From the NCBI GenBank assembly GCA_001599595.1, contig BCHH01000007.1, positions 2,622,719-2,686,718 of the forward strand: a stretch of 64,000 nt of DNA. Reading direction: 5' to 3'. The DNA is from Beverwykella pulmonaria (Eukaryota; Ascomycota; Dothideomycetes; Pleosporales; Melanommataceae). Position numbers and translations under genes: made by a program. Shown here piece after piece: positions 13,178 to 23,214 of the stretch (positions within the stretch are counted from its first letter, which is position 1; every line of letters starts with the position of its first letter). The notes under the pieces are model-generated. The model was not told the origin of the DNA, did not search any database, and was given only the letters and a program-made list of their open reading frames with translations.

Positions 13178-16100
13178 GGGTGTCTTCTTCAGCCTCTGAA
13201 GAGTGAGATAGGTTAGGCACTGAGAGACAGGGGAAGAGGGAAAGGGATTGGGGACGGATGGCATTTAGACGGCATTGGGAGGATGCGCAAACACATATAC
13301 ATGGTGTATCAAGCGTGGTGTACGGTACGAAGGCCTGATGTATGGGTCGTACGGCTTGCTTTTGGCATCTAGCATATTAAAAAAAACCTTACTTTTCTAA
13401 ATCACACAGTTTGCCTTCAGATGATCTATCTGATCATGCAAAAAAGGGCTGATGATGTTGTGCGTTTCGTCAATAAGCGTTGTCTCCTGTTTTCTTGCTT
13501 CCTGTTTTGGGGGGTAGACATGTTGGAAATTTACGGCAAATAAACAGACTGGAATTCCAACACACCTTTACTTCTGTGCGATCTGTCGCGATATAGACGT
13601 GTGTCACATAGTCTCATGTTGATTATGATAAAATGTGATACCAGCTCTCTCGATACTTTTTCCCATCCACTGTTAACGTGGTGTGGTGTCCTAAACGGCT
13701 TGACTCGAAGTCTTGTATTCATTACTGTAAATGTGCTAGCTATCTTGAGCTCTGTCGACCAACATGTTAATCCTTCAACTCTGTGCGAGTAATGCCAGCG
13801 GCTACCAAAAGCTTTCCTTCCCATGCTAGGCAGGTATGTGGTAAGTGAAGGACGTGCCGAGATGCGATACACAGCAGACATGAACTTAGAGGCGCTTATT
13901 CGTATACTGGAGTTATGTAGTGGGAGTGAAGAGACTTCGAGACCAATACTTGTGATTAGTACTTATTGACTGACGAATAAATATATGTCGGGAAAAGGAC
14001 TGCAATAGACTGGAAAATGACATGGGTGCTTGAGGGGTCGCACTAGGAATCGAGTTTCTTTGCAACGGTGCTTTGGCTGTCTCAGAAAGTCTTGCAGAGA
14101 CATGTGAGAGAGGGATAAAGAAAGGTGTTTGTTTGTTTGCTCATAGTTCGGTTCTGAGCCACTTCTGGTTGATCCAAGATTTATCGGCCGTTGAGAGGTA
14201 GACGGCCGGGGAATCGATCTTCTCGTACTGATCCCTTCAAAAACGCAATCTCATTTGCCTGCGACAGAAGTCATTCCTCGGAACACTTTGAGGCTCTGTT
14301 TCTACACGGACAAAACGATGTCTGGATATGCGATACTATATTCGAACCTGTAGTTCGCCTCAAATAGACGCAGACAAATGAACACGCGAACCGTGCCGCT
14401 AGCTCGGTGAAATGCTCTCGTTTCAAGATCCGCCATCGCGGCCTGGTGATCCCAAGTCACTTCCGCGTCTGATAAGGCGCGAGGGCGAAACAACCAAGCG
14501 TCTTGAGTGTCTGTAATGCGGTCGCTGAGTTGGCTGACGTCATGGATGACCGGGCAGGCAGAGGATGTTGAAACGGGGTGTGGAGAGATTACGGATTGTT
14601 TCATGATAGATGTAGGGCTGAGAGGGGGTGTATCCTTGCGATAAGAGGAGGGAATCCAGGGTCGACAGATAGAGCATGAATGTAAGTGAGGCGAGTAGGA
14701 AAGAGATGGTATAAGAGAGAGCTGGCAGTTTATGCTGGGAACGGCCTACCTTTGTGGGCGACAAGGTTGCTGTGGCAGTGTGCACTCAGCTTCATGGCGT
14801 CAAACTCCTGCGGGCATACCAGAAATACGATTAAAGTTCTGAGCAAGATTCCTGTGCCCGGGTGGATCTGTTCATGTCATGCAGCAAAATTCCTGGCTGC
14901 CCGCCAAGGTCTGCCATCGGCTCGAAGTACCGTTGTTGTAGTTGCACGATCTGATGGTGTGACGATCACGACAGCTTTCTTCAAGCAACCCAAAAAGGCG
15001 TGCTCGAAGAACCTGGGTACGTACTCTACTGCCGGGGTACGCGCGGAAGCGGGGGGAGACGTACTCGTGCCGCGACTGGCAGACACGTGGGTGAAACTGC
15101 CGTACGAACCTATATGGGACATCTGGTACCTTAGTTGTCAGTCCAGTGGATAAGGTTGTATCATCAACGGGCTTCTTTGTTCTGAGCCCTTTCCCGTTCC
15201 TGGATTGCTGTGAGGGTCTTGTGGCTAGTGGCGACGTTTGATGTCAACGGCTAGCTAGCGTCTTTGTCCTATCGTGGCGTCTTTGTGGGCTGACACGTGA
15301 TCCACAAATTCCACAAGGGAGTTGTGGTGCTGAGCGACCATGAGACGGAATAAGAGAGTCACGATGGCGGTGTCACGTACGGCGTGCAGTTGAAGGATCA
15401 CGGGCATCTCTCATCTCCCATCTCGCCCAACGCGTGCATTTCCCAGATCCAGTGGCGCGGATGGGCAAACTGTGGCCCAACGAGAGCATGAGGTTGTTTC
15501 AACGGCTCGTGCGGCGGAAAGGGCTTGGCATAGTACAGAGCGGCCCTTGACGAGATGAAATCTGCACGTCGTCGGGGCGGTGGTGAGACGAGTTTCAGAC
15601 GGCGCGACGGGCATCCCCGGCCTTGAAACGAGCCCCGGCCAGCTCGCGAGGGCGACGGGGCCAAAGTTGTTGCGCAGGAGATTGCGACACGAAAGGCCGA
15701 TGATAAATGGGAGGAGGGACGAGGGAATTGGGAAGAATAGAGTGATGACCCTGCTGGGAGCTGGCGTGGCGGCGCTGTGGAGAGACATCTCGAGACTTGC
15801 GACATTGTTCACGGCGTGGCAAGCGGCGAGGGGAGCAGTCGCGCATAAAAAAGGCCCGCGGCTTTTGCAGCAACAGGAACAGGACTCGAGACAGTGCACT
15901 GCACGCGCGTGCTCGCGGAATATGCGCCGTTAAATTTAGATTTTGAGCTGCAAAAGCAGGTGCAGCTGCTCGCGGTGGGAGACTCGGTCGGGCATCGGCT
16001 GGGGGTACTGGCCGTCGCTGAGTGGGTGAGGGCCGCGTGCGTAGCCGCTGCTGGCTGCCCTTACCGGCGATAGCTGGCCTGGATAGACGCTACGGAGGGG

Positions 16101-16477
16101 AACGAAGTTGAAGACGCTTCTTGCGGTGTGCGACGATGGGCGCGCCCGAGCAAATGAGCGTGCGCCGTTGTCGGCGGCAGCTGTGTGCGCTGGTTGCTGC
16201 TTACCTCTGCCGGGCGTGATGTTGGGCGGGACACGGTGGTTCGCCATGGTGAATCGCTGCTGACGGGCGTGGAGGGGTGTCTGATAGTGGGCCCGCCGCT
16301 GTGGCTTTTTGGATATCTGATATCCGCATCACGGTGAGGGCGGCGATATTGGTGGCTTGAGGTGCGAATGGAATCAAATCGAACTGTGAACGACCCTCTC
16401 ATCTGTCCGACTTCAAAGCACATTGCGGAGACGGCCACACCTCGCTCCCCATCTTTCCCCTTCCATCTCAGCGCATG
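13178..16477. other. Intergenic region with no supported gene
   Basis: About 3.3 kb. The 13.2-14.3 kb part is AT-richer and probably includes the 3' end of the ligase transcript. The 15.4-16.4 kb part is GC-rich, with overlapping frames on both strands and no recognisable protein, so it is probably promoter sequence of the gene starting at 17426. Confidence 0.45.
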
Positions 16478-17425
16478 GCCGGCCGGGTTTCAACCTCTCT
16501 CCCCTCCAGCAGCTCCGCGCAGTAGCTCGCAGGGCTAGACGGTGGTGTCACTTGCTCCAGCAATTGACAGCCCCTGAGAGGACGGCCCAAGCGCCCCAAA
16601 GCTCAGGGTTTCTTTCAGCCCGCTCCAGCCAGTCATCCTGTGCCCGCCAAGCCCACCCAACTGGCCAAATACGCCTGCCCACCCAAAGCCGGGCTTTCGC
16701 TCGCTCGTTACCTCTCACCACAACCGTCACCCTCCTGGTTCCGCCATCCCACCCTTCCTCTTTTCCCATCTCCCTCGCTCCTTCTCTCTCTATCTCCACT
16801 TTCTCTGCCCTGGCAGCTTCAGCATCTCTTATTAATATACTCGATCCCTTCCGAGCGCCCCAGTCCGCTCCTTGCACTCCCAGAGCCCGCAAGTCGATCG
16901 CCCAAGTTTCAAGCCCAGCCTTGCCTGCCCTGATCCCGTCCTTGACCGTTCCTATATCCAGCTGTTGCCCTGCATCCAGCATCTTGCACTCGTCTTTTCT
17001 CTTCTTCGCAGCTTCACCACTTGCACTACTTCCCTCGCCAGCCTGCCTGTGCGCCTGCCCGTAGCAGCCTGACCCCATCGCTCCCCCCGAACGACGCGTC
17101 TGCATCTGCCTCGACGACCCACATCTCCGGCTCGGCTCCTGGACCCTTTGTTAATAGCACACACTACTGCCCGTCGGCCGGTCACGATCTTAACAACTAC
17201 GTTACAACCCCCCAAGATCTTTACGATCCTTAATCCTCTAATCTCGCCTGCCAACCTTTACGTCTGCTCCGGTTCACGTCCTGTATAACACCCCATCTCC
17301 GCTTTAGTCGCAGTCCCCCCTGACAGCGCCTCAACACTCCCTCATCCGTCGGTCCGTCGGTATCCTCTTCGATTCTGTATCCTTCCTCTCCGTACTCTTT
17401 GCCCAACACCCGCCTTTTAGACATC
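16478..17425 (+). promoter_or_regulatory. Pyrimidine-rich, ATG-free presumed 5' leader
   Basis: Between the ATG at 16475-16477 and the start codon at 17426 the plus strand has no ATG at all over 948 nt. The stretch is strongly C- and T-rich. This is what a long 5' untranslated leader under selection against upstream starts would look like. An intron within the leader is possible. The transcription start cannot be placed from sequence alone. Confidence 0.55.
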
Positions 17426-19123
17426 ATGAGCATGGACGCTGGCGGTCTTGCTCAAATGACTTACAACAACTTCCAGCCCAATGGCGGCCTCGGAATGCCG
17501 GGCGCTGGGTTTGCGTCTCGCGGAAAGGGCGCTTCTTTGAAGCGCCTGAGCGTGGCCTCTCCACCCAAGGTCGGTACCATCGCTGAAGACTCGGCCGCGA
17601 CCCCTCGCACCAGCCGCTCTCATCTGCTTGCGGGCCTCCGCACTGCCCCCAAGACGCCCACGTCTGCTCAACCCCCCGCGTCGGCCCCCTATGGACAGCA
17701 CCAGCATAACACCGGCGTGAACCAGAGCCGATATGCTAGGCAAGGCTACAACGGAGGCAACCAGGGCATGCCCCAGACTGCCATCGGAGCCAGCTTCTCC
17801 GGCCAGCCCCAGAACCAATATGGCCAGCAGTCCCAGATGATGTACGACCAGGTTTTGGCCCCTCCTCCAGTTCAGTTCGATGATGGTGAAATCGACCCCA
17901 ACATTGCGGCCCAGCTCATGGCAACTGAGCTCTACCTTGCCCAAAGGCAGCAACAGCTCCAGCAGCAGCTCCTCAACTTGACTGCCCAACAGTTCGGCGG
18001 CATGAACATGAACAACAACGGAATGCGATCGTCGCAACCATTCCCATCCACGCCCTACTCGGCCCAGATGAACGCATATGCCCAGCAGTTCCAGAACACT
18101 CCCATCCATGAGACTGCCCAGCCTGGCCTGTACCTTGCATTCAACCAAATGACGGGCCAATACGGCTACGTCATGGACCCGAGCTTCCAGCAGAACCAGC
18201 AGGACAGCATCGAGATGCAGATGCAGCAGCTTACGGCGAATCTGTCGCATTCTCCTCCACCGCCAACCCCGAGGAGTTTCACCAACTCGCCGCCCAAGCT
18301 TGATACGCCTACTCTGCAAGTGTCTCCTCCCAACGAGGTCAGCCCGAGCCCGTGGAGCACCCGCAGCTCATCCCCGCCCAAGAAGTCCTCGACGCCTCCT
18401 CAGGATGTTGTTCCTCTTCCCCCACCATCTGCTAATGCTTTCCGCCGTGGACACAAAAAGACGCTCTCCACTCTCGCTGTTGATACCAAGAACGAGACTC
18501 CTGAAGGCCCCAAGTCTGCCTTTGCCCGGCCAGTCGGTTTCCCCGCGACTCCTAACACGGGCTCATTCGGTCCCGGACAGGCTCGTGCTGGTGAGCACCC
18601 CATGCGCCAGCCCCGCGGCCCTCCTCCGCTTGAAGAGCTCCAAGTCAGCCCCACGACCAAGCACGAGGGTAGCAAGAACTTTGCTACTCGCCAGCGCCGA
18701 CAGGCCGTGAGCAACCTCGTTCGTGCAGGAATCGGCCGTCGCGTCGTGCGCACTGGTAGTTCTGGAAGCGTGTCACCCGTGAGCGAGACTGAGATGTCTT
18801 TTGCAAACTCGGACAACGACTCCGATAGCGTCCACAGTTCTGGAAGCGGAAGTCTTAGTAGCAAGCAAAGCATTGGGAGCCTCCGCGCGGCTGCCAACGG
18901 TGCCATTGGCTCAGAGAGGAAAGCGTCGAAGGAGCGATCGCGTGACCGCACCTCAGTCGACGGATCTTATACCGCCAACAGCGTGAGCAGCGACGAGGGT
19001 GGTGCCATTGGCGGCGGCCTGGTCGAGATTCGCGTCGACGAGCCTAGGCAGTCAAGCCCACGCCGCACCATGCCCAAGCTCGTACTCACCAATGCCGAAA
19101 AGCGGAAGAGCTCCATGTTCTAA
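17426..19123 (+). CDS. Gln/Ser/Pro-rich fungal protein of unknown function
   Basis: An intronless frame of 565 residues starting at 17426; a second in-frame ATG lies at 17432. I do not recognise a named domain. Visible features are an N-terminal segment with KRLSVASPPKVGT and TSRSHLLAGLRTAPKTP, a Gln-rich stretch (LAQRQQQLQQQLLNL) in the middle, repeated Pro/Ser-rich segments, a basic SNLVRAGIGRRVVRTGSSGS segment, and a Ser/Asp-rich region before the C-terminus. The mix of disorder with a few non-repetitive motifs suggests a regulatory or RNA-linked protein, which is inference only. It sits behind the long ATG-free leader described separately. Codon use looks normal and the frame is uninterrupted, so it is very likely a real gene. 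Confidence 0.8.
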   Translation: MSMDAGGLAQMTYNNFQPNGGLGMPGAGFASRGKGASLKRLSVASPPKVGTIAEDSAATPRTSRSHLLAGLRTAPKTPTSAQPPASAPYGQHQHNTGVNQSRYARQGYNGGNQGMPQTAIGASFSGQPQNQYGQQSQMMYDQVLAPPPVQFDDGEIDPNIAAQLMATELYLAQRQQQLQQQLLNLTAQQFGGMNMNNNGMRSSQPFPSTPYSAQMNAYAQQFQNTPIHETAQPGLYLAFNQMTGQYGYVMDPSFQQNQQDSIEMQMQQLTANLSHSPPPPTPRSFTNSPPKLDTPTLQVSPPNEVSPSPWSTRSSSPPKKSSTPPQDVVPLPPPSANAFRRGHKKTLSTLAVDTKNETPEGPKSAFARPVGFPATPNTGSFGPGQARAGEHPMRQPRGPPPLEELQVSPTTKHEGSKNFATRQRRQAVSNLVRAGIGRRVVRTGSSGSVSPVSETEMSFANSDNDSDSVHSSGSGSLSSKQSIGSLRAAANGAIGSERKASKERSRDRTSVDGSYTANSVSSDEGGAIGGGLVEIRVDEPRQSSPRRTMPKLVLTNAEKRKSSMF

Positions 19124-20164
19124 GTTGTCGATGAAAGATGGGATGACACGGCTCTGAGGCCAATTCTCGGGTAGATCTTTGAGTCTGGGCTCTCACTTGT
19201 GTATATTGCTGTGGCGTTCCGAGGGCGCCGCAATGTTCTTACGGCCTCACGACTTGTTTGTTTTCCTCATTCTTTTATCGTTTTGTTGCCGTTGCATCTT
19301 GGGTGGTGCTGTGGGTTATTTTTCTTACTCTTACCCTTCGTCGCCTCTGTAGTCCTATAACATGCATGCCTCGTTGGATGTTGCGTGGGCTTCAGAGGTT
19401 CCTCTTTTTGAACTTATTCTTGTTCAACTCTTCTGATTCAGATTATGCGACTGTTTTAATGAGCATGCGGCTGCGGTATCTGGGTTTTGTTTTTCCTTTT
19501 AAATTGTTTCGACAACAAGAACGCACGACCTCATAGGAGGAAGAGGACGGCGATTGTGGACAAGAAGTTACACTGAGACGAGCCTCCGAGCCTGCGGCTG
19601 GGGGTTCCTTGCACTCCTTTGCATTTACTTCCATGTTAGAATGGAGGAGTAGCTTTATCCTGAACATTGTTGGTAGTGATGGGATACAAAAGGGTAGCGG
19701 TGGATGATTGATTGATGTGGGTGGGTCATGTAGGATGAGAACCTAAATGTTATCACACTCATTTGAATAACGCCTTCTCACAAATGGCACATGTGACTAT
19801 GAGTATATGTTCCAGAGCACCGGCAATCGCAACCAAGAACCGCCGATGATGCACTCCGACCTCCGGCTTCATGCATACCACTCGCAGGTATCATTGGTAG
19901 TAATGTTAGCCATGACGCAAAGCCAACCCAACCTTAATAACACAGGCATGAATACGATATACGAAAGAACCTATAACGAATAGCGAGGGGAAGTTATGCT
20001 GTGGCGGTGCCGAGAAGGGGGGGGTGCGTGGCGCTCAACGACGTTGAAAGAAGATAAAGAAAGCCCTTGACCGGGATCGAAAGAGTTGGCGCTTGGTGGT
20101 CAAATTTATATATCCTTTCGTTCTCTGTTTCCCATTCCTTGATCACACACATCCCATCTTCCCT
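19124..20164. other. Intergenic region; TATA box near its right end
   Basis: About 1 kb holding the 3' end of the preceding gene and the promoter of the monooxygenase. Apart from a TATATAT element at 20107-20113 I see no gene or repeat. Confidence 0.5.
20107..20113 (+). promoter_or_regulatory. TATA box of the monooxygenase gene
   Basis: TATATAT about 52 bp upstream of the ATG at 20165. The spacing suits a short leader of roughly 20-30 nt. Confidence 0.5.
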
Positions 20165-21490
20165 ATGACGTCCCCGCCGCCGCCGCATTTTCTCGAGAGC
20201 AAGACCATTGCTGTCGCTGGCGCAGGGATATCGGGCCTCGCGTTCGCCATCTCTCTGCATAAAATCTGGCCTTCTATTTCCGAAGCGCGTCCTCCGTATA
20301 TAACGCTATACGAGCGCGATCCGGACCCTGCGCCCCCTGGGAGAGATGGATATAGTCTTTCTTTGCGCTCGGACCGTCCCAGTGCAGGAATACAGACGCT
20401 ACAAAAGATGGGGTTGCTGGAGGAGCTGATGGGGAGGGCTATTGGGTGTATGGGTAGAGAAGAGGAGGGAGAGAAAGGCGGTTTCGTCGTTTGGGATAGG
20501 GAGTGGAAACAAGTTATCAAGCTGCGCTCGAAGACTCCCGAGGGATGTCCGGTGAATGGGCTTCGGATCGCGAGAAGAGAGTTGAGGTGTGCGCTCATTG
20601 AGGCCGTTGAAGGTCTGCCTAATGTTGCGATAAGATGGGGGACTGCGGTTAGCTCCCTCTCTACCCCCAGGTCGGAAGACGATGGCGTGGATGATAAGAT
20701 AGAGGTTAGCTTAAGAGACGGGAGAAGAGAGAAATATGATCTCGTAATAGCAGCAGACGGCTCTAGTTCTCCTCTCCGCACTCTCCTCCGCCCCAATGAT
20801 ACACTGGCATTCGCAGGCCCGACGTGTATATTCGGCACCGCGCCCTTATCCCACCATCCCTCGGGCCACGCTTCAGAATTTGGTACCATCATATCTGGCG
20901 CCGGGATCGCGCTGTTTGTTGCGCCTATCGACCGTGAGACGTTGGTGTGGAGTTTATCTTGGATACATCGTGATGCTGCGCCTCCAGAGCCGAAGAAAGG
21001 GACGCTCTCAAGCGAAGAGAGTGAAGAGCTGAGGAGCGAGGCGAGGGAGAAGGGGAAAGCGCTAGGCGGGAGGTTCGAGCACATGTTGGATGGAACGCAG
21101 GAGGAGAAGTTGGTTAGGTTCAATGCATTGGATAAACAGGCCTTTGTTCATGGCGATGCCTATGTTACCGCCTCGTCAGGCAACTCACTCTCTGTGCTCA
21201 ACCGCACTAAGCAAGTCGTCTTCCTCGGCGACGCAAACCACGCTGTTTCTCCATTTGCGGGGAACGGCGCGAATTTGGCGCTGATGGATGGTTGGGATTT
21301 CGCGGAGGCGCTGGTGGGAAGTAGGAGTTTGCGGGAGGCTGTGGACAAGTATGACAGGCTGGCAGTGAAGAGAGCGAACGCGGTGGTGAGAGTTAGTCAT
21401 TGGAATATTGGCGTGATGCATGCCGAAGGGTGGCGGTTATGGGTTTGGCTGGGCGTCTTGAGGGTGATAAGGTGGTTGTTTTTTCTGTAG
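20165..21490 (+). CDS. FAD-dependent monooxygenase
   Basis: A single-exon gene of 441 residues in the PF01494-like aromatic hydroxylase group, which uses FAD and NAD(P)H to insert oxygen into an organic substrate. The N-terminal Rossmann motif is VAGAGISGLAFAISL (about residues 16-32). A DG motif appears as LVIAADGSSSPLR, and the FAD ribityl-binding GD motif as FLGDANHAVSPFAGNGANLALMDG. The C-terminus is hydrophobic and aromatic (WVWLGVLRVIRWLFFL), possibly a membrane contact. The start at 20165 is chosen because it is the first ATG and sits just before the Rossmann fold. No other biosynthetic genes adjoin it, so the substrate is unknown. It converges on BUD32 with 297 bp between stop codons. 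Confidence 0.88.
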   Translation: MTSPPPPHFLESKTIAVAGAGISGLAFAISLHKIWPSISEARPPYITLYERDPDPAPPGRDGYSLSLRSDRPSAGIQTLQKMGLLEELMGRAIGCMGREEEGEKGGFVVWDREWKQVIKLRSKTPEGCPVNGLRIARRELRCALIEAVEGLPNVAIRWGTAVSSLSTPRSEDDGVDDKIEVSLRDGRREKYDLVIAADGSSSPLRTLLRPNDTLAFAGPTCIFGTAPLSHHPSGHASEFGTIISGAGIALFVAPIDRETLVWSLSWIHRDAAPPEPKKGTLSSEESEELRSEAREKGKALGGRFEHMLDGTQEEKLVRFNALDKQAFVHGDAYVTASSGNSLSVLNRTKQVVFLGDANHAVSPFAGNGANLALMDGWDFAEALVGSRSLREAVDKYDRLAVKRANAVVRVSHWNIGVMHAEGWRLWVWLGVLRVIRWLFFL

Positions 21491-21787
21491 CCATTGATGA
21501 ACTTGTATTCAAGATAGGCGGAATAGAATGCGATATGGCCTTCTCCGCTCCTTTAGTTGTAACGCCAAGCTGACTTGAACACTGAACCGTCGATATAAAG
21601 TCCAAAGGATGCACTAATACAGTTTGAGATATTGGTATCATGAAGTCGAGATATGTCAGTTTTTCAGAGTAGCCTCCTGTTCCCGCTTCTCTCCTCCCCC
21701 ATCATCTTCACTCCTATTATCCATACTTTCTTTCCCCTTTCAAGCCCACTCTTGCAAACCCCGCTCTTCCCCTACTCGACACCACAC

Positions 21788-22684
21788 TCAGCCAAGCATA
21801 CTCCTTTTCCTCCCCCTTAGCCGAACCTCCTCTAACCTCCTCAGCACTGCCTTCCCCCCCTTATAACTCTCTCCATACGCCCTGAGCACCTCCTGGAACA
21901 ACTCCTCAGCCCCCGGATGCGTAGCCGCGAACGCTCGTTCCAAAACATACAAATCCACAGCCCGGTCTTCGTCCTGCACGGTCTGTGTGGCGAGTCCGAA
22001 GTCGATGAGGACTACGGGTCCGGCGAGGTAATCCGCGATGGGCTGAGAGGGAGGTGGAGGGGGTGATGATGAATTCATGGCTGCTTCCCTCATCGCAGAC
22101 ACGGTCTGTCTTCCCTGTTGTTGTGCTTGTGGCTGCACCCCTTCCTCCACCCTGATCATGAGATTACTCGTCGTCAAGTCCCCATGACAAACCCCAATCC
22201 CGTGTACCATCCCCACCGCTCGTCCAATCTTACCCATCAACCTCCAGACTTCCTTCCCCTCTACCCCCTCAAACCCCCCGTTTTCCTTTGCCCACCTATC
22301 CAAACCCCCCCTCACACTGCTTCCTTCCACCCATTCCAACACCAACCACCCCCCCTCAGCGTCCAACCCCAGCACCCCGGGTACACCAACCCCCTCTTTC
22401 CGACACTTAGCGAGTACCCTCGCCTCGGCCAATATCCTCGCTTTGGTAAGCCGTTTGTCAAGAACAGGATGGCGATAGGGTTTTGGAGGCCGGTATTTGA
22501 GCACGCAAGGTGTGCGTGGGGTGAGGAATGTGGTGCGGTAGACGAGCGCTTCTGCGCCTTGCGCGAGGACAGTTAGGGGAGTAGAGGTAAAGGGAGGAGG
22601 GAGGATGTGTATTGTGTGTTCTGTTTCGGTGGGCTGTGGAGAGGAAGGGGAGGGCGAAGGCGATGTGGCAGTCGCCGTTGCCAT
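21788..22684 (-). CDS. BUD32: KEOPS/EKC complex kinase-ATPase Bud32
   Basis: Bud32 is the small atypical kinase of the KEOPS complex. Its ATPase activity supports N6-threonylcarbamoyl adenosine (t6A) formation on ANN-decoding tRNAs; the complex also affects telomeres and transcription. The frame is intronless with 298 residues. Family signatures are AQGAEALVYR in the N-lobe, Lys63 in CVLKYRPPKPYRHP, the catalytic CHGDLTTSN (Asp169) and the metal-binding LIDFGLA (Asp228). The C-terminus is Lys/Arg-rich (RLRGRKRSMLG), as is usual for the family. Between the HGD and DFG motifs lies a low-complexity Gln/Ser/Pro insert of about 40 residues, longer than usual. A second KEOPS subunit, Pcc1, lies 5.3 kb away. 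Confidence 0.95.
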   Translation of the reverse strand: MATATATSPSPSPSSPQPTETEHTIHILPPPFTSTPLTVLAQGAEALVYRTTFLTPRTPCVLKYRPPKPYRHPVLDKRLTKARILAEARVLAKCRKEGVGVPGVLGLDAEGGWLVLEWVEGSSVRGGLDRWAKENGGFEGVEGKEVWRLMGKIGRAVGMVHGIGVCHGDLTTSNLMIRVEEGVQPQAQQQGRQTVSAMREAAMNSSSPPPPPSQPIADYLAGPVVLIDFGLATQTVQDEDRAVDLYVLERAFAATHPGAEELFQEVLRAYGESYKGGKAVLRRLEEVRLRGRKRSMLG

Positions 22685-23214
22685 GGTGGAGGACGAGGTG
22701 CGCGTGCAAGACTTCGAGATGTTTCAGTCTATGTGCTAGAATGTTAGAGGCTGATAGAGTTTTATTGGAGGCTTTAGGGACGATTGCGCGATTGGGATGC
22801 GGTGGTGGTGTTGTGTTGAGAAATTTTGGTGTTTACTCTGTCTAAAGCTGTGCCCCGCTTGCAGTTGCCCCACCTTCAACATGACGCACATAAGAGCAAA
22901 AGCCTGCGTATTCGACGAGTAGTCCATAACACTCACTCACGCATGTCAAGAGGATTCTGGGGGAATAATTCAAATTTAGAGTAAGAGTGAGTAGAAGTCG
23001 CTGGTCTAATCGGGTATCTGCAAGGAGTACAGCAATCAAAGACAGGAAACACTTATGACACCCATACTCTTGTCAGACACATACCGCTTCAGATACCCTC
23101 GCTACCGATACTCCGGCCCACGAAAGGGATAAAACCGCACGTTACGTTCCGCCCATTGCGCCATATGCCTCCGCTAAAATGCTGTGAATGTTTGGTGTTT
23201 CGTAACTCATCCAC
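22685..23214. other. Spacer between BUD32 start and lipase 3' end
   Basis: 530 bp. It contains the presumed promoter of BUD32 and the 3' end of the lipase transcript, both genes being on the minus strand. No gene or repeat seen. Confidence 0.5.

Noticed and set aside
14302..15153. Several frames of 80-155 codons
   Set aside because: They have mixed composition, no domain and no conserved start context. They look like chance openings.
15411..16438. Frames of 100-160 codons on both strands
   Set aside because: They overlap one another in all frames over GC-rich presumed promoter sequence.
20165..22684. A secondary-metabolite cluster around the FAD monooxygenase
   Set aside because: Its neighbours are housekeeping genes (BUD32, lipase, REX3). 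No synthase, transferase or cluster regulator adjoins it.
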